Origin: Reyranella massiliensis 521 | GTDB taxonomy: Bacteria > Pseudomonadota > Alphaproteobacteria > Reyranellales > Reyranellaceae | Length of the DNA stretch: 64,000 nt | NCBI RefSeq assembly: GCF_000312425.1 | Contig: NZ_HE997181.1 | Coordinates: 654,002 to 718,001, forward strand | Direction: 5' to 3' | Part shown: piece after piece, positions 8,387 through 14,610 of the stretch | Layout of the letters: every line of letters starts with the position of its first letter | How positions within the stretch are numbered: position 1 is the first letter of the stretch | Position numbers and translations under genes: made by a program | The notes under the pieces: model-generated | The model's input: the letters and a program-made list of their open reading frames with translations, nothing else | Told to the model about the DNA's origin: nothing | The model's database searches: none

Positions 8387-8566
8387 ATGAAATCTGCCTT
8401 TGAGTGCTTTCACGAAGCTGCCCAGTGCGAACAACTGGTGCGCGTCGCAACGTCCGATGACGAACGGGTGAACTTGCTTGCCAAGGCAAAGCAGTGGCGG
8501 ACTTTGGCCGAGGAGGCTCAGAAAAGAGACTCCCGTGAGGTCCAGGCTCTTCGTGAGCTGTCGTAA
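8387..8566 (+). CDS. Small hypothetical protein (rhizobial FECFHEAAQCE type)
   Basis: A 59-residue, charged, helical cytosolic protein (KSAFECFHEAAQCEQLVRVA, then a helical AKAKQWRTLAEEAQKRD). Proteins with this pattern are frequent in rhizobia and relatives and have no known function. ATG 8387 has GAGAGCG just upstream; an earlier ATG at 8375 is possible. It lies among stress-type genes, but no EcfG-type promoter was found before it. Confidence 0.6.
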   Translation: MKSAFECFHEAAQCEQLVRVATSDDERVNLLAKAKQWRTLAEEAQKRDSREVQALRELS

Positions 8567-8675
8567 AGTGGAGCTGGCCCGGGTGGGTTTCGAACCGACG
8601 CCGGCGATTGGGCTGTGATCCGCCCTTCCTGAGGCCTGAAGTCGAGAGCGTGCGGCGGGGCTGGTAAGCTCATTT

Positions 8676-9017
8676 CTATTTGCGAGCTGCCACCGAAGGC
8701 AGTGACTGGTCCCCTTTCTTCACAAGTGACGGCTCGATGAATGACACCGGATCGCTGCCGGGAAAGCTGTCGATAAGCGCATTGTCTAACCTCTCCTCCA
8801 GTTTCTCGATCGCTGAGGCCGAGGGCTTGGGCTTTCCTTCATCGCGCAGAGCCAGCCGATCGGCCATTTTCTGATGTGCCTGAAAATCTTGCTCGATCAT
8901 TCTCAGGTCGGAGTGATCTCGTTCGGAAGCGTCGGGCCTTGCGGCGACTTCCTGTGCGCTCAGCAGATTCTCAGTCTTGTCCTGTAGCTCCTCATGGACC
9001 CGTTGATACGTTCCCAT
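8676..9017 (-). CDS. Small hypothetical protein with SFPGSDPVSF motif
   Basis: About 113 residues (start 9017; ATG 9023 is equally possible and adds MK). Charged helices lead to a C-terminal LDNALIDSFPGSDPVSF segment, a motif shared by many small alphaproteobacterial proteins found in stress-gene neighbourhoods. Function unknown. It follows the broken DUF4142 gene on the same strand, with a strong hairpin between them, and an EcfG-like element with one mismatch (GCAAC-N16-CGTT) lies 26-50 bp upstream on the minus strand. Confidence 0.65.
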   Translation of the reverse strand: MGTYQRVHEELQDKTENLLSAQEVAARPDASERDHSDLRMIEQDFQAHQKMADRLALRDEGKPKPSASAIEKLEERLDNALIDSFPGSDPVSFIEPSLVKKGDQSLPSVAARK

Positions 9018-9031
9018 TTTCATTCTCTTCA

Positions 9032-9060
9032 ATCGCCGCCGTCGAGACAACGGCGGCGAT
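9032..9060 (-). terminator. Perfect 11-bp hairpin between DUF4142 gene and small stress gene
   Basis: ATCGCCGCCGT at 9032-9042 and its exact complement at 9050-9060 enclose a 7-nt loop. It lies between the stop at 9102 and the start at 9017 of two minus-strand genes. There is no U-run, so it may be a factor-dependent terminator, an RNA processing or stability element, or a 5'-leader structure. Confidence 0.5.
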
Positions 9061-9073
9061 GCGGGGGAGTTGC
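9049..9073 (-). promoter_or_regulatory. Possible sigma-EcfG-like promoter (one mismatch)
   Basis: On the minus strand GCAAC (9073-9069), 16 bp, CGTT (9052-9049), against the consensus GGAAC-N16/17-CGTT. It lies 26 bp before the start region of the SFPGSDPVSF gene, but it shares bases with the hairpin at 9032-9060, which weakens it. Confidence 0.3.
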
Positions 9074-9101
9074 TCGATGCCAAGTCGGCAACATCTATGG
9101 G

Positions 9102-9648
9102 TTACTTTGGCAGTTCTTCTGCCATCTTCAGGTGCATTTGAAGGTGCGGCAGAGTCTTGCCGGCAAAAGCCTTAAGGTCGGCATTGTCGCCTTCCTTGCT
9201 GTACCGCTCGAAGAGCGAGACAGCGTCTTTGTGCGCGGAAACCTGGAAAGCCCCATACTCTTTCGTGAATTCGTTGCCGCTCAGCTTGGCAAGCTTGTCG
9301 AGCTGTTCCTTGTGCGGGCGATCGAGGTTGGTCGGTAAGGTGGCCTTAACCATTCCGCCATCCACCAGCGCCTTGAGTGCGGTCGAGGCCTCGGTGTGGT
9401 CCTTGATCATCTTTTCAGCAAACTGCTTGGTCTTAGGGTTGTCGGACTTCGCGATAGCAAGTTTGCTGGTTTCGATCTCCAGCTTGTCACTTTGCGCGGC
9501 AAGCGTGACAAAGTCTTGGGTCTTGGGTCTTGGGCGCGATACCGAAAGCAGAGTTCATGCCGGCCTTTTCCGGTATGGACTGGGCGGACACGGCGATGCC
9601 GGCCAAGATCAAGGAGGATGCCAGCAGGGCGGTCTGCATCATATTCAT
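9102..9648 (-). pseudogene. DUF4142 exported protein gene, out of frame by a 7-bp repeat
   Basis: The minus strand starts at ATG 9648 with a clear signal peptide (TALLASSLILAGIAVSAQS) and reads GIAPKTQD. It then shifts frame at three tandem copies of a 7-bp unit (plus strand TCTTGGG, 9514-9534) and stops at 9487. With two copies the frame would continue through FVTLAAQSDKLEIETSKLA and AKSDNPKTKQFAEKMIKDH to the stop at 9102, giving a typical ~179-residue DUF4142 protein (exported, helical, ferritin-like fold, often stress related). The gene is therefore either off by slipped-strand mispairing or recently inactivated; a sequencing or assembly error is also possible. Confidence 0.75.
9514..9534. 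repeat. 7-bp unit in three tandem copies inside DUF4142 gene
   Basis: TCTTGGG occurs three times without interruption. Seven is not a multiple of three, so each gain or loss changes the reading frame; two copies restore the DUF4142 frame. This is the arrangement expected of a contingency locus. Confidence 0.85.
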
Positions 9649-9715
9649 AGTCTAGCTCCGTTGCGGTCGCTGGTGCGTCGCCGGTCGCCCCCCTGGCGCC
9701 CTCGATTACGTACCC

Positions 9716-10318
9716 ATGGGCCAACGCACACGAGCTTTCCCCCTTGATGGGACCACCCGGCATCTCTGTATCGATATGCAACGACTGTTCGCTGAAGCGA
9801 CGCCTTGGCAGGTGCCTTGGCTTCCCCGGGTGCTGCCGTGTGTGCACGAGATCGCTAGCCGTCATGCGTCCAGTACGATCTTCACGAGGTTCATCCCGCC
9901 CCGGTCGGCAGGTGAGGCCGTCGGCGCCTGGCGCGACTACTACGAAGCGTGGCCCGACCTAACGCGCCGAGCGCTGGCGCCGGAACTGCTGGAGCTGGTG
10001 TCGCCACTGAGAGCGCTCGTCCCCCCGGCCTACCAACTAGACAAGTCGGCCAATTCGGCGTTCAGCCATCCGGGGCTGGCGGACGCGTTGCATCGCCGGG
10101 GCGTCACGACGCTGGTCGTCACGGGGGGAGAGACCGACATCTGCGTGCTGGCGACGGTCATGGCGGCGGTGGATTATGGTTTCCGCGTGGTGCTGCCGAC
10201 CGATGCGCTGTGCAGCGCGAGCGATGCCACGCATGACGCCCTGCTGAAACTGTACCGTGAGCGCTTCAGCCAGCAGATCGTGGCGACGACGACCGAAGAT
10301 GTCCTGCGACGCTGGTGA
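9716..10318 (+). CDS. Isochorismatase-family cysteine hydrolase
   Basis: A 200-residue alpha/beta hydrolase of the isochorismatase-like superfamily. The catalytic triad is visible as D20 (LCIDMQ), K110 (LDKSANSAF) and C143 (GGETDICVLATV), and the cis-peptide region before the Cys is normal. Members hydrolyse amides or vinyl ethers (nicotinamidase, N-carbamoylsarcosine amidase, isochorismatase); the substrate of this one cannot be told. It is divergent from the DUF4142 gene and is followed by a 355-bp gap, so it is probably monocistronic. The start at 9716 is the only ATG that leaves the first strand complete. Confidence 0.8.
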   Translation: MGQRTRAFPLDGTTRHLCIDMQRLFAEATPWQVPWLPRVLPCVHEIASRHASSTIFTRFIPPRSAGEAVGAWRDYYEAWPDLTRRALAPELLELVSPLRALVPPAYQLDKSANSAFSHPGLADALHRRGVTTLVVTGGETDICVLATVMAAVDYGFRVVLPTDALCSASDATHDALLKLYRERFSQQIVATTTEDVLRRW

Positions 10319-10456
10319 TGCGTCCGGGGGCAAGGTCGGCCCAAAGTGCCGCAAAAATCTCCGTTGCGGCGGAAACGATCGATGCAACGCTTCTTCACAG
10401 GTCGGCCGGCGTTTTCCCGAGTGGGAGGTCCGTTCCGCATTGAGCCCGACGGCACC

Positions 10457-10486
10457 TGCTTAGGTGTCGATTGCTTAGGTGTCGAT
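10457..10486. repeat. Perfect 15-bp tandem duplication
   Basis: TGCTTAGGTGTCGAT occurs twice back to back (10457-10471 and 10472-10486) in non-coding DNA about 155 bp before the promoter of the gene at 10674. It is probably a slippage product; a paired regulator site is possible. Confidence 0.8.
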
Positions 10487-10640
10487 GGAATGGCGCCGTC
10501 CGACGAACAGCGCTGTAGCTTGTGATCGCTGCTTGAGACCGTCGATCCCGGAGTAAGGGACATCATGTGCCGGGTCGGTGTCCTGCCATAGCTCTCTCGC
10601 CGGTCTGGGTTACAGTGCCCGATGGCTGTCTGGCGATCTG

Positions 10641-10665
10641 GGAACGATTGCCGGATCAGGCCGTT
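10641..10665 (+). promoter_or_regulatory. Sigma-EcfG-type promoter GGAAC-N16-CGTT
   Basis: Exact match to the alphaproteobacterial general stress consensus: GGAAC at 10641-10645, 16 bp, CGTT at 10662-10665. The ATG of the next gene follows at 10674, so transcription would begin within a base or two of the start codon and the mRNA would be nearly leaderless. Confidence 0.6.
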
Positions 10666-10673
10666 GGTCGGCC

Positions 10674-11057
10674 ATGCCGAGAACGAATTGGAACACTTTC
10701 CTGGACGAGCATCGCAGTGTCCATATTGTCGTGGCCGACGTGGGCGAAGCTGACCGGCCGCGCTTGAAAGAGGATTGCGATCTGCTGCAGGATCTTGTCG
10801 ACAAGCTCGAACCTAGCGGTGCCTTTGCAGTCGCTGCCGGTCGGAGCGGCGACACCATCGAAATCAGTTGCGGCTTTTCCCGGCGTGCCGACGCCGATCG
10901 GCTGGCTGATGCCGTCCGGGCGAAAACCGTCTCCCGATGGCTGGGCTGGGCAAGCCAGCGTGTGTTCAGTCTGGACGAGCCGATGCGCCTGGCGATCGCG
11001 GCGGCGCTCGCCAACCAGGGCGAGATCGACGCACGGACGGCGGCGGCGCGTCGATGA
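10674..11057 (+). CDS. Hypothetical protein behind an EcfG-type promoter
   Basis: A 127-residue soluble protein with no recognised family. It has a predicted alpha/beta pattern (VHIVVADVGE, AFAVAAGRSGDTIEISCGF, DADRLADAVRAKTV) and an Arg/Ala-rich C-terminus. ATG 10674 begins the conserved-looking part; the ORF is open further upstream, but that part overlaps the promoter. It is likely part of the general stress regulon from the exact GGAAC-N16-CGTT element 9 bp before the start. It is convergent with the DUF421 gene. Confidence 0.6.
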   Translation: MPRTNWNTFLDEHRSVHIVVADVGEADRPRLKEDCDLLQDLVDKLEPSGAFAVAAGRSGDTIEISCGFSRRADADRLADAVRAKTVSRWLGWASQRVFSLDEPMRLAIAAALANQGEIDARTAAARR

Positions 11058-11105
11058 TGCCTGCTGGCACACCGAGCGTTTGCCTAGCAGGTGGATTCGT
11101 TTGCG

Positions 11106-11609
11106 CTAGTCGCGTTTGTGCTTGATGATGCTGATGGAGCCGTCGGCTTCCAGGTAGGCCGCTTTCACCTCGCTGCAGTCCTCAAGGCCCTGTTCGCGGA
11201 TCTGGGCCATCAGCTCCTCCTTGGTAACGAATTCCCTTCGCATGTTCCTGCGCAGCAGGCGTCCCTTGTCGATTAGCTTTAGTTTGGGATCGCGGATCAG
11301 GCGTTGGAAGCCTGGGTAGCGGAACTGCAGCCACTCGATGAGGTAGCTCCAGAAGAAGATCGTGGCGACCAGCAGCAGGCCCTCGACGACCGACTGTTCG
11401 GCGGGCGCTATGCTGTTTCCCGCCACTTCGGCGATCAGCACGACGACCAGGACATCGGCCGTCCCGATGCCGCCGACCTGGCGGCGCAAGACCAGCCTGA
11501 GCATCGCCAGGATGCCCAGGTACATGATCGTTCCACGAATGACCGGCTCGACCAGCGAGTTCTGCGGGACGAAGATCGCCCTCCAGTCGATCTCAGCCAG
11601 GCCGTCCAA
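11106..11609 (-). CDS. DUF421 (YetF-like) membrane protein
   Basis: A 167-residue inner-membrane protein with two or three N-terminal helices (GTIMYLGILAMLRLVLRR; ADVLVVVLIAEVAGNSI; VVEGLLLVATIFFWSYLIEW) followed by the soluble DUF421 domain. That domain shows PKLKLIDKGRLLRRNMRREFVTKEEL, seen here split by position, and ends in a beta hairpin with EADGSISII. YetF-like proteins are linked to envelope stress and spore-germination-type functions; the mechanism is unclear. The start is 19 bp after the stop of a PRC-barrel gene, so both probably use the same stress-type promoter upstream. Confidence 0.82.
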   Translation of the reverse strand: MDGLAEIDWRAIFVPQNSLVEPVIRGTIMYLGILAMLRLVLRRQVGGIGTADVLVVVLIAEVAGNSIAPAEQSVVEGLLLVATIFFWSYLIEWLQFRYPGFQRLIRDPKLKLIDKGRLLRRNMRREFVTKEELMAQIREQGLEDCSEVKAAYLEADGSISIIKHKRD

Positions 11610-11628
11610 AAGCAGCCTCCTGCACTGC

Positions 11629-11997
11629 CTACCAGTAAGTCGGGACCCGATAGTAGCTGTCGACGCTGCGCCCGTAGTCGGGGGTCCAGCTGAAGTCCTC
11701 GTTCATCCCGTAGGTGGGCGCCTTCTCGAGCATCTGCTTGTCGAGATTGACCACATAGCCGCCCTTGGCCTCGTCGTACCTCAAGGTGGACCATGGGAGC
11801 GGATGATACTTCTCGCCGATGCCGAGGAAACCGCCGAAGGACATGATGGCGTAGATTGCCTTGCCGCTGACCTTGTCGATCATGATGTCGTCGACCGTGC
11901 CGAGCTTGTCGCCCTGATGGTTGTAGACATTCGTCCCTTCGACCTTCTCGGCGGCAATCAGCGTGCCAGACGTGATCTTGGTCATATCGTCAGTCAT
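11629..11997 (-). CDS. PRC-barrel domain protein
   Basis: A 122-residue cytosolic protein with a PRC-barrel at residues ~8-85 (ASGTL-type start, GDKLGTVDDIMIDKVSGK, GGFLGIGEKYHPLPW) and a Tyr-rich tail. Stand-alone PRC-barrel proteins of this form are common stress-induced proteins in rhizobia; the barrel is shared with RimM and photosynthetic reaction-centre H subunits and probably mediates protein or RNA contacts. ATG 11997 is set by GGAG five bases before it. An EcfG-like element (GCAAC-N16-CGTT) lies about 60-80 bp upstream. It is followed by the DUF421 gene. Confidence 0.82.
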   Translation of the reverse strand: MTDDMTKITSGTLIAAEKVEGTNVYNHQGDKLGTVDDIMIDKVSGKAIYAIMSFGGFLGIGEKYHPLPWSTLRYDEAKGGYVVNLDKQMLEKAPTYGMNEDFSWTPDYGRSVDSYYRVPTYW

Positions 11998-12417
11998 AGC
12001 TCTGCTCCTTGGGTTCGATGGCCGCTGCCTGTCGGCGGTGCGGAACGACTCTCGAACGCCATGGCTGCAGGAGCGTTGCTCCGTCCGCGCGATTGTGATC
12101 CTCGCCACCCTCCAAGAAGCGCCTTTCCGCGGCGTCCCACAGGCTGAGGCTATGCGCGAAAGTCCGCCCTTGGTGTCCTGACGTGAGAGCGCCAAGTATT
12201 CGCAGGCATTCACTGGAGGCGACGACGAAGGCGTCCCAGACGAAACAGTCACCTATCGCGTCGACGGCCCGCTGCCTGTCGTCGTCCGGAAGGCCGAAAC
12301 CGGCAGATGATTCATCTACGCCAGAGCATGGCCACTCGCAGCAATTTGGAAGGGCCTGAAGATGTACGGCCTGACGTCCGCCGGCATACCAGCCTGGAGG
12401 CCGCCCCCTGATCGGTA
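11998..12417. other. Intergenic stretch before PRC-barrel gene
   Basis: About 420 bp between the PRC-barrel start and the end of nnrS. Apart from the EcfG-like element at 12055-12079, no gene or clear signal was seen. Confidence 0.4.
12055..12079 (-). promoter_or_regulatory. Sigma-EcfG-like promoter (GCAAC-N16-CGTT)
   Basis: On the minus strand GCAAC (12079-12075), 16 bp, CGTT (12058-12055); one mismatch to GGAAC-N16-CGTT. It would give a leader of about 50 nt for the PRC-barrel/DUF421 pair. Confidence 0.45.
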
Positions 12418-13611
12418 CTACTGAGCAAGCTCCCGCCGCGAGCGGCACAGAAGCGGCGCATACAGCACAGCGAACCCGACGAATGCGGCCGTCCAGCAGA
12501 AAGCAGCCACAATCAGCAGGGGAGTACGCCACTCAAGAACCACGTCTGCCCCGATACGCGTGATCGTGGCCGTCATAGCCGCAAGATAGACCATCTGCAG
12601 AGCAGGCGAGGCCATAAGGGGGCGTCCGGTATGACCGAGGCTTGCGCGGCTCATGACGGCGAGCGTCATGAGTCCCATGGCGCCGGTCGTCCAAGCGTGG
12701 ATGCCGGCGCTCGGGATGACGATGCCGAAGGCTGCGAGGCCGCCGAGAAGGAATCCCAACGGCACAAAGGCGAAGCCGACATGGAGCACCAGCACCAGGC
12801 GATCGGCCAAGGTGCGGTCGCCCGCCCAGCGCGCAAGCCGGACCGTGTTGGCGACGGCGGCGGCGATCAGCGCTGTGCCCGTAACCGCGGCTTCGGGGGC
12901 GACACACCACGCGGCCAGACTGGCACCGCTCAACACCAGGCACGCCGTGTCGAATGGACCGAATATCGCGGGCAGACGGCCTGGTTCTCGCCTCAGGAGC
13001 CAGTTGCGCGTGAAGCTCGGGATGATTCGCCCGCCGACCACCATCACCAGTATCAACACTACGGCGATGCCGAGTCGCGCCGAGTAGACGGCGGTTCCTT
13101 CGATATGCGCTTCCAGATGGAAACCCAGGTTGCCGACACCCAACAGGCCGAGCAGGGCGGCAATCTTGAGATTGCGCCAGTTCTTGCCAGCTACAATTTC
13201 CCGCACGACGGCGCCTGTCATCAACGCGAGAAATGCGACGTCGACGACCATGGCACCCAGCCAGCCGATCCTGTCAGAGAAGGTGATGACATAGCGTCCT
13301 GCCAGCCAGGTCAGCACCAGGAAGGCGAGCGGGCCGCCTTGCAGCGGAAGGCGTCCCGTCCAGTTCGGGATGGCCGTCAGCAAGAATCCCGCGATAACGG
13401 CGGGTAGATAGGCATACAGCAACTCGTGGACGTGCCAGTCTCGCGCGGAGAACGCTGTAGGAATCGTCATGTCACCATAGAGAACTGGCAACCAAACGAG
13501 TACTTCGAGGCCAGCCCACAGCGAGCCGAGCAGAAAGAATGGGCGAAAGCCGTACGACAACAAGGCCGGGCCTGAGTATGGCTTGACGCGCGGAATGGCG
13601 GACATGGTCAT
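12418..13611 (-). CDS. nnrS: NnrS-family heme/NO-response membrane protein
   Basis: A 397-residue protein with about twelve transmembrane helices. It begins with the family signature LLSYGFRPFFLLGSLWAGL, followed by WHVHELLYAYLPAVIAGFLLTAIPNW, whose His residues are heme or metal ligands in the family. NnrS protects against nitrosative stress and is controlled by Nnr/NsrR-type regulators in denitrifiers. It lies next to a Dnr/Nnr-type regulator on the same strand, and a TTGCG-N4-ATCAA box is centred 60 bp before its ATG. ATG 13611 or 13605 are both possible. Confidence 0.9.
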   Translation of the reverse strand: MTMSAIPRVKPYSGPALLSYGFRPFFLLGSLWAGLEVLVWLPVLYGDMTIPTAFSARDWHVHELLYAYLPAVIAGFLLTAIPNWTGRLPLQGGPLAFLVLTWLAGRYVITFSDRIGWLGAMVVDVAFLALMTGAVVREIVAGKNWRNLKIAALLGLLGVGNLGFHLEAHIEGTAVYSARLGIAVVLILVMVVGGRIIPSFTRNWLLRREPGRLPAIFGPFDTACLVLSGASLAAWCVAPEAAVTGTALIAAAVANTVRLARWAGDRTLADRLVLVLHVGFAFVPLGFLLGGLAAFGIVIPSAGIHAWTTGAMGLMTLAVMSRASLGHTGRPLMASPALQMVYLAAMTATITRIGADVVLEWRTPLLIVAAFCWTAAFVGFAVLYAPLLCRSRRELAQ

Positions 13612-13664
13612 GCTTTCGGCTGACGAAGCTGATGCACACTATCCGCAATCGGCGCCTCGGCGGA

Positions 13665-13678
13665 TTGATCTGGCGCAA
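13665..13678 (-). promoter_or_regulatory. Nnr/Dnr/FNR-type box before nnrS
   Basis: Minus strand TTGCGCCAGATCAA, a match to TTG-N8-CAA with one complete ATCAA half. The centre lies 60 bp before ATG 13611, consistent with a -41.5 (class II) activator site and a ~20-nt leader. Confidence 0.6.
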
Positions 13679-13698
13679 AAGTATACTTCGGAACGCTA

Positions 13699-14397
13699 TC
13701 AGCGCCCCAAGCGATCGGGCAAGACGCCCCCTCCACCGAACTGTCTCAGGCGCGCGGGATCGCTGATCGATACGCTGCGGCCGCTGCCGGTGACACCGAG
13801 TGGACGCAATGCAGCGAAGGCGCGCGACAAGCTCTGCGGCGTGACGCCCAGTCTGCCGGCGATAAGACGTCGCCCGCCAGGCAGCGTGACCGTGACGCTG
13901 CCGGTCTGGCGAGGAGCCAGCGCCAGCAGGAATGCCGAAAGCCTCTCTATCGCGGAAAGTAGCTTGAGATCCTTGATCTGCCCGATGAGCGCACGCCAAT
14001 AGCTGGACAGGAGGAGGGCCCCGCCGTAGGCGAGTGAACCGTTGACCCGCATCTGGGCCCTGAAAGCCGCAGCGGGCCAAAACAGGAGGCGGCTTTCTTC
14101 CAGCAAGCGCGCCGTCATCAGATAGGGCGAGTCGAGCATCACGGCCGGCAGGATGAAGGCATCGCCAGGCCCGAAGAACTCGATCAGCGCTGCTTCACGG
14201 GGCCCCTCGCCGAAAAGGCCGACCCGGCCGGACAGCACGACGTGAAGAAATTCCGGCTTCTCCCCTTGTTGGCAGGGCGTCGTGCCCTTGGGGAGGGACT
14301 GGACGAAGCAGGTTGCGAGTAGGGCCGCGAGATCCTGCTCGGACGCTAGCGCAAAGAGTCGCGAACGGCGGATGAACGGCAAGTCGGCAGCGCGCAT
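13699..14397 (-). CDS. Crp/Fnr-family regulator, Dnr/Nnr type
   Basis: A 232-residue regulator. The cyclic-nucleotide-binding-like jelly roll is at ~15-125 and the winged helix at ~150-215, with recognition helix LGVTPQSLSRAFAALR. It lacks the four-Cys cluster of FNR (only two Cys, at positions 16 and 28 of this start), as expected for NO- or redox-responsive Dnr/NnrR proteins. ATG 14397 is chosen over an upstream in-frame ATG because it gives the usual N-terminal length. A TTG-N8-CAA box lies 54 bp upstream, suggesting self-regulation. Neighbours nnrS and narK both have similar boxes, so this protein is their likely regulator. Confidence 0.88.
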   Translation of the reverse strand: MRAADLPFIRRSRLFALASEQDLAALLATCFVQSLPKGTTPCQQGEKPEFLHVVLSGRVGLFGEGPREAALIEFFGPGDAFILPAVMLDSPYLMTARLLEESRLLFWPAAAFRAQMRVNGSLAYGGALLLSSYWRALIGQIKDLKLLSAIERLSAFLLALAPRQTGSVTVTLPGGRRLIAGRLGVTPQSLSRAFAALRPLGVTGSGRSVSISDPARLRQFGGGGVLPDRLGR

Positions 14398-14444
14398 CGC
14401 TTTCCTCCCCTCTACTCCAATAGCCAAGCGCCCACTCACGGGCC

Positions 14445-14458
14445 TTGACCTACCTCAA
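14445..14458 (-). promoter_or_regulatory. Nnr/Dnr/FNR-type box before the crp/fnr-type gene
   Basis: Minus strand TTGAGGTAGGTCAA (plus TTGACCTACCTCAA), fitting TTG-N8-CAA. The centre is 54 bp before ATG 14397, close to the spacing at nnrS and narK. Confidence 0.5.
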
Positions 14459-14544
14459 GGTCGTGGCAGTCGTTACCAAATGTGAAGATTGAGTATTCAC
14501 ATATGTGAACAAAGCAGACAAACGAGCGACCTCTCCAGACTGGC

Positions 14545-14558
14545 TTGATCCACGTCAA
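14545..14558 (+). promoter_or_regulatory. Nnr/Dnr/FNR-type box before narK
   Basis: TTGATCCACGTCAA, one mismatch from the TTGAT-N4-ATCAA consensus. The centre is 60 bp before ATG 14611, the same distance as at nnrS. A longer narK ORF starting at 14545 would overlap this box, which supports 14611 as the real start. Confidence 0.65.
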
Positions 14559-14610
14559 GCCCATCCCGCTCAGCCGGAGTGACTCTCTGGCACTCGACGA
14601 GAGCGGGAAG

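Larger units (their letters stand above)
10319..10673 (+). other. Intergenic stretch with a tandem repeat and an EcfG-type promoter
   Basis: No ORF here resembles a gene. It contains a 15-bp perfect tandem duplication at 10457-10486 and a GGAAC-N16-CGTT element at 10641-10665; nothing else was recognised. Confidence 0.5.

Noticed and set aside
8574..8640. tRNA-like 3' end on the minus strand (T-loop GGTTCGAA, ending GGGCCA)
   Set aside because: The T-stem has a mismatch, the anticodon stem cannot form a proper 7-nt loop and no acceptor 5' half is present. At best a degraded tRNA or old attachment site.
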